A stretch of DNA of 64,000 bases from Apoderus coryli (lineage: Eukaryota; Arthropoda; Insecta; Coleoptera; Attelabidae). A program made the position numbers and the translations under genes. Positions 1 through 10,029 of the stretch are shown here, in pieces (positions within the stretch are counted from its first letter, which is position 1; each line of letters begins with the position of its first letter). The notes beneath the pieces are model-generated. The model was given only the letters and a program-made list of their open reading frames with translations, was not told where the DNA came from and did not search any database. Where the stretch lies: positions 14,533,682 to 14,597,681 of the forward strand of contig OU452207.1 of the NCBI GenBank assembly GCA_911728435.2. Reading direction: 5' to 3'.

Positions 1-760
1 ATCGGAAAAAACTACCATTCTTAGTATCACAGTTGGGAACACAACAATTTTTTTTTGCCGGTCGCCCTTCTCCAACAAAAAGAGCCATAATAATTCAAAT
101 AGCACACACTGAACGCAATTTTTATACACAATTTTCAATTAAACAAACTTCTAAACGCACTCTTTTTTCAAACTCTTAATGCAAAAAATTAAAATAAGAC
201 TTGAAATTAAGCCACACCCTTTTTTGGGAAATACCATTATAACATAATATGTTTTGTGGGTGATACCAAAATTTTTTTAAACATAAAATAGGGGGATGTT
301 TTGTGATTTTAAAATAAAAAATAATTTTGGCGGCACCTAGCGACAGGAAGTCAAACTAATCGTAGTAGAACAGACAGTTTTCTCCACTTTTCGTCTGCAG
401 CGCCTCTCGTGATTGGCCGCATAGTTAAAAACAGTATTCCAGTCTCTGCCATTTCAGTTAATCTTCTAAGGGGGTATGTTTTGTGGATACTAAGAGCATT
501 CAATTGCGCTTCTAAATACGTTTTTGTTTTTACCCCTTCTTTAATTTGGCGGTAAATATGAATGTGTCCAATGCCTCCCGCTGTCCAAACCATCCCGGCG
601 CTCCCCTACACATACACCGTCCAAAGGCTGTACCGCAAATAAACACAAGTCACAACACGAAAATCGTCTGTCGGTTACATAACAGAACACAACCCCCCAC
701 CAATTGTACTTTTAGAATTTCGCCTATGTTTTTTAACACAAGAAGCCTAGTGGGACACTC
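1..760. other. No gene seen
   Basis: AT-rich sequence without a convincing coding region. Short open frames here have no recognisable motif and no codon bias. The stretch runs up to the poly(T) tract that ends the LINE fragment next to it. Confidence 0.5.
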
Positions 761-1410
761 TTTTTTTTTTTTTTTTTTTTTTTTTTATATCGGCCAAGGC
801 AGAGAAATCATCATGACACCTAGGGGGTTCCTTACCACTTCCCTAGGTAGTGTGGGACTCTAACCCAAACTAAAACTCTGCCTTATCTTTGTAGTATGGC
901 TCGGGAACCCTCCCTTTTCCATGTCCTCGCTTGATTGTCCTCTGTTGCTGTTGTCTTCTGATGTTGATTGTCCTCTGTTGCTGTTGTCCTCTGTTGTTGG
1001 TGCCTAGAACACTCTGAAACATACCTTTAGATTAGTATACCTGACCTGAAAGAAACAATATTAATTGGTGTCCTAATCCTGTGGATTCCTTCGTCAGAGT
1101 TGACTCCTCGGTCTCCGGTACCGCCTGGCACCGTCTTCTACGTTGTAGTTGACTGCTTCGCGAATCAGTGGGTTCGCATGGGTCTCTGCCATTGCAAAGA
1201 CCTTCTGGGCTCTCAACCTCATGACGTCCCTGAGGCCGTCGAGTTTGAGATCCCTTCGGATCTGTGCGTTTGACACAAACCAGGGTGCACCCACTGCCAT
1301 CCTTCTTGCCTTGTTCTCCGTGGCCTCCAATCGTTTCAGGTACGATGGTGCCGCGTATCCCCATGCTGAACTGGCATAGGTCACACCCCAACATATGTAA
1401 AAGTGACTTG
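761..1410 (-). mobile_element. 5'-truncated jockey-like LINE with poly(A) tail
   Basis: The minus strand reads: end of a reverse-transcriptase ORF (stop at 1094), a 3' untranslated region of about 300 bases, then a run of 26 T on the plus strand (761-786), which is the poly(A) tail. 5' truncation and a poly(A) tail are the usual marks of target-primed reverse transcription. The untranslated part contains a degenerate minisatellite built on TGTCCTCTGTTGCTG (about 930-1000). The 5' truncation point is near 1400-1430; target duplications were not resolved. Confidence 0.75.
1094..1410 (-). pseudogene. C-terminal fragment of a jockey-clade reverse transcriptase
   Basis: About 100 residues of open frame match the C-terminal region of jockey-like non-LTR polymerases: a TYAS.AWGYAA motif, then a segment with NKARRM, GAPWFVSNAQI and RDL, and near the end NPLIREAVN. 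The catalytic RT domain and the endonuclease are absent, so this is a dead 5'-truncated copy. The frame ends in TGA just before the untranslated tail. Upstream of about 1410 the reading is no longer RT-like. The clade is assigned from the motif pattern only. Confidence 0.75.
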
Positions 1411-1456
1411 ATATGCCGCTAAACTTACCTACAGAGTAATATACATACGACGGCAA

Positions 1457-3205
1457 TTACCGTTAGTGTCCATCCGCGCACAATGAACGTTGCGTCATAT
1501 GCCGGCTTTGTCCCAGTATGAACATGTAGATAAAACAGAGTGTCCGCGAACGTGTTAAAAAAGATACAGTGTTCGTTTAATCGAACGTTATACACAGAGG
1601 ATTAAGTAATGTTATTGTCACGATTCTCTTTTGAGTCAAACAAAACCGTGAACGTAAATACTGGATCAGGTCTGGAAAGTTTAAAACGCCCAATATTCAT
1701 GTATACTAAACATTTATTAATAACTAATGGTATATGACAATATGGCTTTTCAACCTAATAATGATAATGGAGAATAGCAAGTTACTAAAGCTACCAAGTA
1801 AAGTACTTCCAAATTAGTCACCACAAGGTGTTCTGGTCTGGTCACCAATCTTTCACGTGTCAACTAACCACTTCATTAATTATTGACAAAACTTAAAAGT
1901 TGGTCGTCTGAATATTATAATTTATAACAAAAGGGTTGTTCCTCTTAAACTCTGCGTTCCTGTAAAGAAAAATTGTGCGCCTAAATCCTCCCCGTCTGAT
2001 TAATAATAATGGGGGAGGTTGGATTTAATCAAAGATTTCTCTATGCTAATTGGTTATAAACATAATAATACTAATATTGCACCACCACCCCTACATCGGG
2101 TTTATTTAGTTGTGCTGGTCACAATTGCTGATGGTGCATTGGCCATCCGTAGTTTGGAAGGCTAAACTGAACATTTTCTTCTAATTTAGGACTATCCTTG
2201 AAAGCGGAGGGTAAGAGGCAAGGATCCAGATTCTCGAGAAATAATGACCCATGTAGATAAACTAGAATAAACAGGAAATTCATATTTTTTTATTTTTCCA
2301 TCAAACATCTGGGGTTTGTAATTTATTTATGCTTCATGATTATTTATTCATTCTTTTGGAATCTGTACTCTGACATTTCTCCCCCACCAAGATCAGGCCC
2401 ATGACATGTTGAACTTCGGCTGCCATGAATTTTGTTTTGTGAAACAGTTTTTTAATAAAAAATAATTTATTTTACAAACTGTTACTTTACACTTAACTAA
2501 AATATATTATTAAATCGAATAGATCTTAACTACAGTACAGTTTAAACAAAAAGCCTTACAACACAAACAAAACACTTAGGCTAAAATGCGTTAATTATTT
2601 ATATAAATCTAATTCTATATATGTATTGTAAGAGTGTGAAGTTATAATGCACTTCTTATTTAATATGTTGAAGGATATAAAGTGCTATGCACTTATCGTA
2701 AATATTGTTATGTTGAAGGATATAGGGTATTGCAGGGTGTTAGTTTTAAACAAGAGATGAAAATCACAGGGGGATTTTCTAGATTCAGCTCTTGGTTTTC
2801 ATTATTAATACATTTTCTATTTTTATTAAATTTAATAACAATCTTTTTATGTCTTTTCAAGAGGTAGATAATTACTATAAAGATAAATGTGATTATAAAA
2901 ATGGTTACAATTAACCAAAATGTGATTGAAGTATCCTTTGCACTTTCGTTGTATAAAGGATGAATTTGTAAACCTTTAATGTTGTTTTGAATAGGTACTT
3001 ATAGGGTAATATCCTCGGTTTTGACCATTTTAAGCAAAATGCATACTTAATAGACTCTGTTTCATATTTAGTATTAGACGTATAATTATTTGTCTGAATG
3101 AGTGTGATGGCTATATACTGTAAAATCTGAATTGTTTATGATAGAAAAATATAAACATAGTCGCTTATTTTTAAATATACATCATATGCACAAACCACAC
3201 GTTCT
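1457..3205. other. No gene seen; small inverted repeat at 1983-2031
   Basis: AT-rich non-coding sequence. It contains a short hairpin (AATCCTCCCC near 1985 facing GGGGGAGGTTGGATT near 2011) and a partial duplication of TTGAAGGATATA at about 2669 and 2714. No splice-bounded open frame with recognisable content was found. Confidence 0.45.
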
Positions 3206-3397
3206 GCCTGTTTTGGCCAATATGTCTGTAGTTGTTGCCATATCAGGGTCTGGTTTTGGCCATTGATTGGATGAATCTTCATTTAAATGCAAAAGAAAAC
3301 AAAATTATATATTTCTTATTACTTTGGTGTAATATTAAAACCTAATAACATTTTCTGATTTTTTTCAAATAATAAAAATTATATTTATAAGTTGAAA

Positions 3398-3808
3398 TTA
3401 TTTGTAATTTTCTATTTCTGGGACACTAAAAATTCCTCTATTATTCTTCTTCTTTGGTTCTGATATATATTCCATTATTTCCTGTGGGGAATATAAAATA
3501 TCGGCTTTGACTGGCCATTTCCAGTCTGGTTCGCTTCTAGTCATTGTCGATATTAGTATTGAATCTTTTTCTGTTCTTAGAATTTTACCAGGATAACACA
3601 AGTCGTCATAATTTACAATTACAAATTTGTCTTCACCCAAATTAACTTTACTCTCTTGATTTTTTTCATTGTCTGACGCAGTATCTGTGTCGTTGTGGTT
3701 TTCAGGGAGTTTATTCTCAAGATCTCTCAATTCTTCGGTAGGATCTCGATTCTCATTGCCGTAGATATAGTGTGAAGTAATAGTTTCAGTAGTCTGTTTT
3801 AGTTTTTT
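3398..3808 (-). CDS. C-terminal tail domain of a pogo-like transposon protein, frame-shifted from its N-terminal part
   Basis: This frame reads an acidic, Asn/Asp-rich linker followed by FVIVNYDDLCYPGKIL, a WKWP motif, an EIMEYI segment and RGIFSVPEIE. That order (a VxYxxxxxPGKI core, WKWP, GIFxVPE) is a tail seen in insect pogo-like proteins after their coiled coil. The frame is open from about 3808 and is offset by one base from the HTH gene just upstream (stop at 3799-3801). The shift lies at a run of A on the minus strand, so the two are probably one gene with a homopolymer indel. Not a catalytic domain. Confidence 0.55.
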   Translation of the reverse strand, partial: KKLKQTTETITSHYIYGNENRDPTEELRDLENKLPENHNDTDTASDNEKNQESKVNLGEDKFVIVNYDDLCYPGKILRTEKDSILISTMTRSEPDWKWPVKADILYSPQEIMEYISEPKKKNNRGIFSVPEIENYK

Positions 3809-4311
3809 TCTTTCATTTTTCTTATCTTGATTTTCTTCATGTTTAATTCTGTTTGTCTCTCATCCATTTTCCGCTTCCGCTCCTCTTTTTGTTTTTGAAT
3901 TTCCAACGCTTTTTGGGCTTTCTCTTCTTGACTTTTTATCCACATCTCATGGGTAAGCACAGACATAAATGGGTCTTTTCTATTTTTGTTATTTTTTGTA
4001 CTGGAACTTATTTTGGGAACAAACTTATCTACGTACGGTCCCTTCTCACCAAGTTCATTGTAAATTTCTGCAGATAGTTTTTGCACAGAGAAGAGTAATC
4101 CATCTTTATTGATTGGAAAACCAGCTCGAGCACATTCTTTTAACCAATTACACAGTGTGTCTTCTACATTTTTTCCTAGAACACAATCAGGACCTCGTTT
4201 GCCTATAGTTTCTGGCGCACGACCTGCAATTTTGTGTCTCAGTGTTGTCATTCCATTTCGTATGGCGGATAATGCGTTGCTTAGCTGTTCCTCATTATAC
4301 CGATTTTCCAT
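3799..4311 (-). CDS. Psq/CENP-B-type HTH protein of a pogo-like element, DDE core missing
   Basis: The ATG at 4311 is chosen because it begins a Pipsqueak-type helix-turn-helix (NRYNEEQLSNALSAI, then a TLRHKIAG segment). This is followed by the first part of a CENP-B-type HTH (LCNWLKECARAGFPI). The frame then runs into a Lys/Glu-rich coiled coil (about residues 128-170) and stops. In a full pogo-like transposase about 300 residues of DDE domain separate HTH and tail; here they are joined directly near residue 110. It can plausibly still bind DNA but not cut it. Known: the family architecture. Inferred: deletion rather than a different gene. Confidence 0.65.
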   Translation of the reverse strand: MENRYNEEQLSNALSAIRNGMTTLRHKIAGRAPETIGKRGPDCVLGKNVEDTLCNWLKECARAGFPINKDGLLFSVQKLSAEIYNELGEKGPYVDKFVPKISSSTKNNKNRKDPFMSVLTHEMWIKSQEEKAQKALEIQKQKEERKRKMDERQTELNMKKIKIRKMKEKN

Positions 4312-4683
4312 TTTATTCTGAAAAATAATATACACTTACATTGTACCCAAAAGCAAAATTTGGTGAAACAGTTTTGGCCACTGCTGGTCAACTGTTTTTT
4401 TTTTTAATTATTTTTGGCCACTGCTTTGACCAAAACTAGAATTCTATGATTACAGATATACTAGTTTTGGCCACTATTTAATTTTAAAGAAAAGCGTAGT
4501 TTAACATTATTTCTATAAAAAAAAAATTACCTAAATTATATGTTAGATATTACGTAATAATGAAAAATCAATAATATTGATATAACGCGAATAATTAATA
4601 AAATAAATGTTAATACTTACCATAGCTCTGTAACGCGTTCCTAATAAGAATATGATTGTTGCTCTCACATACTCGACGTGCTG

Positions 4684-4691
4684 TGCAATAC
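4684..4691. repeat. 8-bp target site duplication, left copy (hAT)
   Basis: TGCAATAC immediately precedes the hAT terminal repeat and is repeated exactly at 10328-10335 after the other end. An 8-bp duplication is the hallmark of hAT insertion. Confidence 0.9.
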
Positions 4692-4703
4692 TAGGGTTGC
4701 CAA

Positions 4704-6494
4704 CTATTTTTGGATGAAATAAAATGATGATGAATGAATGAAATTTTTAAAAGAATATTTTTGAGTGCTTTTTGCACATTTCAGTAGGGTTGAATTATTT
4801 TTGAATATGCTGTCGGATTCACAACATTGTAAATTAAGGTTCATATATATAAGTAACTCGTTTTTTATTAATTTTAAAGAGGCCCTGTCCCTCTCTTCCC
4901 GCCACTTCGCATTCATCACTGAAAAAACCCTCTCAGTGAAGGCTGAAGTGGCGGGAACAGAGAGTATATAACTCACAATGTTTCTTAAATTCACAAAATC
5001 ATTTGGACATTTTTTAAAAATAATTTGCCATTTTTCACCAGTGTTTTTTTGGAAAAAATCGGAATCACCTGTCAATTTTCCATATAGTTCTTTTAAAGTA
5101 ATTATTTCTGAATATAAGCTGTCCATATTTATATTCAGTCTTTGCAACTTTAGTTTCCCTTCTATAATTTGTTCTATCTGATAAAATTCAATAATAGTAT
5201 TTAAAGATATATACTTGAGTGAAAATAGCCAGTTATCGTTGCTGAAATCAAACCACTTTTCTAAATAAATCAAACATTTTTCAAAGAAAAATACAAAATT
5301 CCCATTAATACTATTGAATAGGTCAGGTGATGATTCTTCAAAGGGCTTTAATTTCTTTTTTGTATTATAGCCAAAATATGAATCTTTTTTTCTTTGCAAT
5401 AATTCTGTTTTAAGATTATACATTATGCTGAAAACATCTACAATTGTGACAGAGTTACCTTCCAAGGCTTTTATAGTTTTATTAAGTATATTTAATATGT
5501 GGTTTGCAAAATGTAGGTAAATTTCAATGACATTGTGCTCACTGTTTAACATCAACAGATTTTGTATAACCGTAGGACAATCTTCGAGACTTTTAAAGTA
5601 ATCGCATATTGGATTCCAATTCAATAAAATAGTATCTATACAAGGAAGTAATGACAACCACCTAGTACCAATGTGCCTCTTAATCTCATGAAAATCTCCT
5701 TGAACCATAGCAACAAACTTTTTCAATTCTTCCCGTCTACAAGCTGACACTGAAAAGTGGCTGTATATTTTTAATATAACATTTTCCACATCATAGGAAA
5801 GGAAATTCATTCCATGTTTAACACTATTGTGCACAATGTGTGCATGGCAATTGCCTTTTATTAGATCAGGGACTATATTTACCATATTGGTGTATAAAGA
5901 ATGCCGAACACCAAAATTTGAATTAGTGTTGTCTGCACTGAGACCAGAAACTCGATTAAACGGGAGTTTGTACATGTCCATAGAATTTTTTATGGCTGTG
6001 AACATGCCATCAGCACTCTCATTGGCATTCTCGTAGAAATCTAAAAGTTTATTTTGTATCCCATTTTGCACTGAAAAGTATTGTACCACCAAAGGAAATA
6101 ATTTAATGTTTTTTTTATTTGACGCATTAGTTTGTAGACAGAAATACATATTTTCATCTTTTAAATCATTAATCACATTTTCAAGGGCATAAGGTCCTAG
6201 TACGTCCGTAACTATGGCTTCCATTTTGGTCCTGGCTAACCGAATGTTAGTTGCAGTTTTGGAATCTACATATATTGTTTTATCTAGTTTGACTGAGCAA
6301 TCCATACTGTTGTATGAAAGATTATGTTTTACTGTGTGAAATGTTAGAGACAACTCAGCAGTTGTAATATTGTCATTTTCGCTAGCTCCTGAACTTGTGG
6401 TCAAAGTCGGCGTCAGGAACTTCTCTAGGACACCAGATGTTCTCTTCATTTCTGTTTTGGCTTTGTGTTGTTTCGTAGCTTGATGTTGTTTTAC
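4704..6494 (-). CDS. hAT transposase, main exon (KIAA1586/ZMYM6-like family)
   Basis: A single open exon of 596 codons begins after a TTTCAG acceptor (exon start 6494) and continues the BED-finger exon at 6790-6951 in phase 0. Visible family features, numbered from the methionine at 6449: LFPLVVQYF (about 118-126), SGLSADNTNSNFG (168-180), a CHAHIVHN segment (201-208), GTRWLSLLP, and the C-terminal dimerisation block with SAFTERVFSVMNAKWREERD (about 520). In relatives the first catalytic Asp sits in a TDASN motif; here it reads TNASN (Asn108), which would remove it. Otherwise the frame has no internal stop. Confidence 0.88.
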   Translation of the reverse strand, partial: VKQHQATKQHKAKTEMKRTSGVLEKFLTPTLTTSSGASENDNITTAELSLTFHTVKHNLSYNSMDCSVKLDKTIYVDSKTATNIRLARTKMEAIVTDVLGPYALENVINDLKDENMYFCLQTNASNKKNIKLFPLVVQYFSVQNGIQNKLLDFYENANESADGMFTAIKNSMDMYKLPFNRVSGLSADNTNSNFGVRHSLYTNMVNIVPDLIKGNCHAHIVHNSVKHGMNFLSYDVENVILKIYSHFSVSACRREELKKFVAMVQGDFHEIKRHIGTRWLSLLPCIDTILLNWNPICDYFKSLEDCPTVIQNLLMLNSEHNVIEIYLHFANHILNILNKTIKALEGNSVTIVDVFSIMYNLKTELLQRKKDSYFGYNTKKKLKPFEESSPDLFNSINGNFVFFFEKCLIYLEKWFDFSNDNWLFSLKYISLNTIIEFYQIEQIIEGKLKLQRLNINMDSLYSEIITLKELYGKLTGDSDFFQKNTGEKWQIIFKKCPNDFVNLRNIVSYILSVPATSAFTERVFSVMNAKWREERDRASLKLIKNELLIYMNLNLQCCESDSIFKNNSTLLKCAKSTQKYSFKNFIHSSSFYFIQK

Positions 6495-6789
6495 CTGAAA
6501 TTAAAAAGCATAATTCACTATAATGCACCCAAACAAACATCACAAACACAAGCACAGAGCACAGCAGCACAAAAAATATTAAAAATTTTTAAAAAACAAG
6601 CTGTTATATTATAATATTTATATTTTAATTTTTTTTTGGTGCTCATTAGTTATTTATTACTCATCAACGCAAGACAAATCAAACGATGCATTTGAGTTCG
6701 TGTTTTATTATTGCAATCATCATACAAAACATAACCTCACCAGCAAAGCAAAATAGACAAAAACAAACAAATACGATTGACTGATTTAC

Positions 6790-6951
6790 CTGTCCAATGC
6801 CAGCAGATCCAATGGTAAAAATAATGCTACAAATTTTGCATTTCGCATTAAACTGATTGTCAGGATCATTTGTTACCCAGCTATACGTTTTCTCCCATTC
6901 ATTTTTGTACTTTTGAAGTCTTTTGGTCCTCGCTTTTGGTAATTTGGCTTT
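6790..6951 (-). CDS. BED-type zinc-finger exon of the hAT transposase
   Basis: Open exon ending in GGACAG followed by GTAAAT donor at 6789. It encodes a basic start (KAKLPKARTKRLQKY), EWEKTYSWVTND and KCKICSIIF, the first half of a BED-like finger in this hAT family; the H...H half (QHQATKQHK) follows at the start of the next exon. Splicing 6790 to 6494 keeps the frame. On the 5' side an acceptor ACTAAG before AAAGCC (exon start 6951) is the best candidate; just upstream lies the nested pogo-like insertion. Confidence 0.75.
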
Positions 6952-6963
6952 CTTAGTAAGGTA

Positions 6964-9758
6964 AGTGCAGCTAATATGGCCATGCTAAGCTTTTTAAGCA
7001 TGTAGCAGAGTCCCAAATAATTTTTTTGAATGGCGATATATGTATTTTTATAAAATATACCTTTGTGGACATAACATTTTGTATTAAAACAATTTTTTTA
7101 AAAGATGGAACATAATGGAAAGGATTGCAAAAAAAGTTGCAATTGGCCATATTATCAACATCATGTCGGCAATATGGCCAACCCAAATATTGTGCATTGG
7201 CATGGTAGCGATTTAGAGAAAGAAATATTTGCAGATTAGTACCTATCGTTATGAAATCATTTGTTGTTCCAAAATAAAATAGTAAATTTTAAGGTAATTT
7301 TAAAACAAAAAAAAAAAAAATTAAAAAATAAAAATTTTAAAACTTTTGAAATCTTACAAAATCGATATAAAAAAGTACTTACTGCAAACAAATTTTTATT
7401 GAAAAGATTTAAGTACATGCTTTTTTATAAAAGTAAAAAATCATACTCGACGGTACAAAACTTAGCCGCAATCCGGGCACAAAAAATTTAGAATTTTGTC
7501 AGTTTTAGTTAGGCCCATACATTCTTCATGCACGTATACATTACAAGCCTTGCAGAGTCGCATATCTGCTTGTCGATCTTCTTTACAAAGTTTACAGTAC
7601 CATGACTCTTTTGCTGCTTTAGATTTTTCTTTTTGGTGAAGAGCCTTAGATGCACAACGTGTTCTGTTTTCTTTAGAATTAATAACTTCTCTCATATTTC
7701 TGGTTTCAAAAAGGTCCCTGGTAATTACTTGCGCTCTGCAATTAATTGCAGATTTTCTTGGGGTTTTAACACTTGCTGTAACTTTGTCTGGAGTTGTTAA
7801 CATATCAGTGAAGGATATGCCTTCATATTCTTCTTCGATTTGTTTTTCTAGGTCATCTTCACTGGATTCATCGTGCAAACTAAAGTCTGTTGAATCATTG
7901 CTGCTCTGATCTGAGTGATCTGACGGGCTAGCAGGCCTTTTAGCACGTTTTTTCTTTAATCCTGATGTTGAAGGCTGAGGTGTTGAGGATCTTACAGGTG
8001 GCTCTGTATTGTTTTGTGTGGTGACAGTTTCATCATTTTCTTGATGTTCATTTGTTACGGTACTTGGAGCATAGGCAATTTCTGGAATCGCGTTAGGGTT
8101 AAATGGATAAATTCCAGTTGCTCTGAAACCCGATTTTATGTTTGAAGGGGTCATTGTCTTGTCCCATACATTTGTAAATATACCCCCAAATCGTAGTCTA
8201 CTAATGGCACGTTCTTCAGAATATTTTGAAAAGTATTTTACCACTTCGTCATTCCAATAATATTCAAATGCCCGAAATACCGCTTTATCCATGGGCTGCA
8301 ATTCATGGGTAGTGTTACTGGGTAAGCAATATAGAGTTATGTCAAATCTGTCAGCAGTTTCTAAAATTGAGAGGTCCAAATGACATTTAGCACCATCAAA
8401 AATAACAAGGCAATGGCCGGGAACCTTATATTTTGAAAAATGTTCAAGCCATACTGAGAATGCGCTGTGAGTCATACTTCCTTTTTCGGTCATGTGAAGC
8501 AAAGTGCCAGGAGGCATGGAATCGACCCATTCAGGCTTCATACGCTTGCCTTTAAACAAAATCATAGGAGGTATTGCCGCACCAATAGCATTACCACATG
8601 CCACAATTGAGACATTTTGACCATGCTCATTTGCTATTATATGTACTCTTCTAGCACCTTTTTTTGCCAGAACTTTTTGCTGATGATGGAGACATAATCG
8701 GCAACCTTTCTCATCGATGTTGTAAATTCTTTCAGGTTTTTCAGATATTCCTATTTCCTTAATTATTTGTTCTAATTTGGTAAAGTGGTCAGCAACGATA
8801 AATTTATTTAGTTTTTGAGCTCTGGCTGGATTCAAATTTTGTGCTTTTCTAGAGCGAATTTGTGGATTTCTTTCCATAAACCCTTTTAACCAATACCTTC
8901 CAGCCATTTGCCCTTGCTCTTTAAACGGATTTTTTATTTTGTTGCTTTTTGTGAACTGATATACACATCGCCGCAATACAGTTTTTGTGAGAGGATACCC
9001 AACTTCGGCTAGTCTAACAATTCTCCTACTTAACTCTTTCTCCTGCTCTTGACTAAGAATAGGTTTGCGGCCCATGGTTGACTTCGTTTGCTTATTATCT
9101 TGCAAGTAACGTCTTAGGGTCCTTCTTGGTATGTTATAACAAATGCTAGATTGATTTACAGACATACCTGCAGCAACGGCTGCAATAGCGTTTACCATGT
9201 CTGCCTCGTCCCATGTTCCACGCAATCCTTTTGACCGAATTCGGGGCATAATACCTAATTTTCAGTCTGAAACAAAAACTTAATAATAATAAAAATAGCT
9301 CTAACGTAACTTGCAGAATAATAGATGTGTAGGTAGAGCAATATGGCCATGGCCATATTTCCCACATTGCAGTTGGCCATATTGCTAACATGCGAAACTT
9401 TTATTGTTTATTGCAAAATATCATATTGTTTAAACTTAATCAATGCATCAGAACACAAAATCGAATGATCAAATAACAATAACTTAGATATTTACTGCTA
9501 AATTTAAAATTACTCACCTGATTGATGATTTTTTAACTGTCAAAAACTACTAATTTTTATAAGACCGTATTTTTACGCCCCAATTTTAACAAAACGCACT
9601 GTACTTCGCCGTTGTTTAGATTAGACTACATATAATTTTGCTCCAAGTATTGTAACAAGGGTGTACGCCACCTGGCGGGTTGTTTGGATCGAGATCATTG
9701 CACGTAAGGATCTATAACGAATTGGCCATATTGCCAACTTGGCCATATTGGCTGCAGA
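6964..9758 (-). mobile_element. Nested autonomous-looking pogo-like (DDE_1) transposon
   Basis: Ends AGTGCAGCTAATATGGCC (6964) and, inverted, TCTGCAGCCAATATGGCC (ending 9758) are flanked by TA at 6962-6963 and 9759-9760, the target used by the pogo/Tc1-mariner group. The joined flanks give the palindromic target AAGGTACCTT. Element length is 2795 bp. TTGGCCATATTG motifs recur at about 7142, 7171, 9352, 9382, 9722 and 9739 as subterminal repeats. The intact transposase makes it the youngest of the nested trio. Confidence 0.88.
7462..9249 (-). CDS. Intact pogo-like DDE_1 transposase with C-terminal PHD-like finger (595 aa)
   Basis: Domains in order: Psq-type HTH (about 11-55, with SICYNIPRRTLRRYL), CENP-B-type HTH (60-140, with YPLTK and FMERNPQIRSRKAQNLN), DDE_1 catalytic domain (about 165-345) with Asp179 in YNIDEKG, Asp285 in VIFDGAKCHL and Asp321 in LQPMDKAVF, then a disordered Ser/acid-rich linker (380-470). 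It ends with a Cys4-His-Cys3 finger (548-595: CKLC, CKAC, HEEC, CPDC) of PHD type. Length and layout match full-size insect pogo-like transposases and no residue of the triad is lost. It cuts and pastes the surrounding element at TA sites. The ATG at 9249 starts directly at the HTH. Confidence 0.93.
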   Translation of the reverse strand: MPRIRSKGLRGTWDEADMVNAIAAVAAGMSVNQSSICYNIPRRTLRRYLQDNKQTKSTMGRKPILSQEQEKELSRRIVRLAEVGYPLTKTVLRRCVYQFTKSNKIKNPFKEQGQMAGRYWLKGFMERNPQIRSRKAQNLNPARAQKLNKFIVADHFTKLEQIIKEIGISEKPERIYNIDEKGCRLCLHHQQKVLAKKGARRVHIIANEHGQNVSIVACGNAIGAAIPPMILFKGKRMKPEWVDSMPPGTLLHMTEKGSMTHSAFSVWLEHFSKYKVPGHCLVIFDGAKCHLDLSILETADRFDITLYCLPSNTTHELQPMDKAVFRAFEYYWNDEVVKYFSKYSEERAISRLRFGGIFTNVWDKTMTPSNIKSGFRATGIYPFNPNAIPEIAYAPSTVTNEHQENDETVTTQNNTEPPVRSSTPQPSTSGLKKKRAKRPASPSDHSDQSSNDSTDFSLHDESSEDDLEKQIEEEYEGISFTDMLTTPDKVTASVKTPRKSAINCRAQVITRDLFETRNMREVINSKENRTRCASKALHQKEKSKAAKESWYCKLCKEDRQADMRLCKACNVYVHEECMGLTKTDKILNFLCPDCG

Positions 9759-9761
9759 TAC

Positions 9762-9824
9762 CTTAGGACTAGGAGAAACCACTCCACCATCACCACTTTC
9801 ACTCCCTTCATCGCTTTCCTCCAT
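9762..9824 (-). CDS. Probable N-terminal exon of the hAT transposase
   Basis: A short acidic start (MEESDEGSESGDGG, then SPSPK) of 21 codons that ends exactly at an AAG/GT donor. Joined to the BED exon at 6951 the frame continues SPSPK-KAKLPK. It lies in hAT-derived sequence just beyond the nested element. An alternative start exists in another frame: if the insertion is removed, an ATG in a shifted frame would read into the BED exon without a splice, so the true start is not settled. Confidence 0.45.
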
Positions 9825-10029
9825 ATTTCTTGATTAATACTAAGGAATTTTACAAGTTTCACAACAATCGACGTAATAACGCAATGTAGAATGTAGGTTA
9901 GTTTATAAAACGAAAGGACGCCTCCGGTTTGTTACTTGCCGCTTGCCGTTGCCGGCAATGTTCAATTTTGCCTTTTCATTTTTATGAGTAAGAAAGGGAT
10001 AGAACGAAACAAAAAGGATCAACGAACGA

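Larger units (their letters stand above)
6952..9761 (-). other. Predicted intron of the hAT gene made almost wholly of the nested pogo-like element
   Basis: A donor (CCTAAG then GTATCT) at 9762/9761 and an acceptor (TTACTAAG then AAAGCC) at 6952/6951 join the N-terminal exon to the BED exon in frame. Apart from the nested element and its TA duplication only about 13 bases of hAT sequence lie between the two sites. That is too short for an intron before the insertion, and read through it would give a frameshift and a stop in the acidic N-terminal frame. Confidence 0.45.

Noticed and set aside
546..863. Plus-strand open frame of 105 codons running through the poly(T) tract
   Set aside because: A string of Phe from T26 and no domain; it overlaps the tail of a LINE.
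1149..1379. Plus-strand open frame over the LINE fragment
   Set aside because: Antisense shadow of the recognisable reverse-transcriptase frame.
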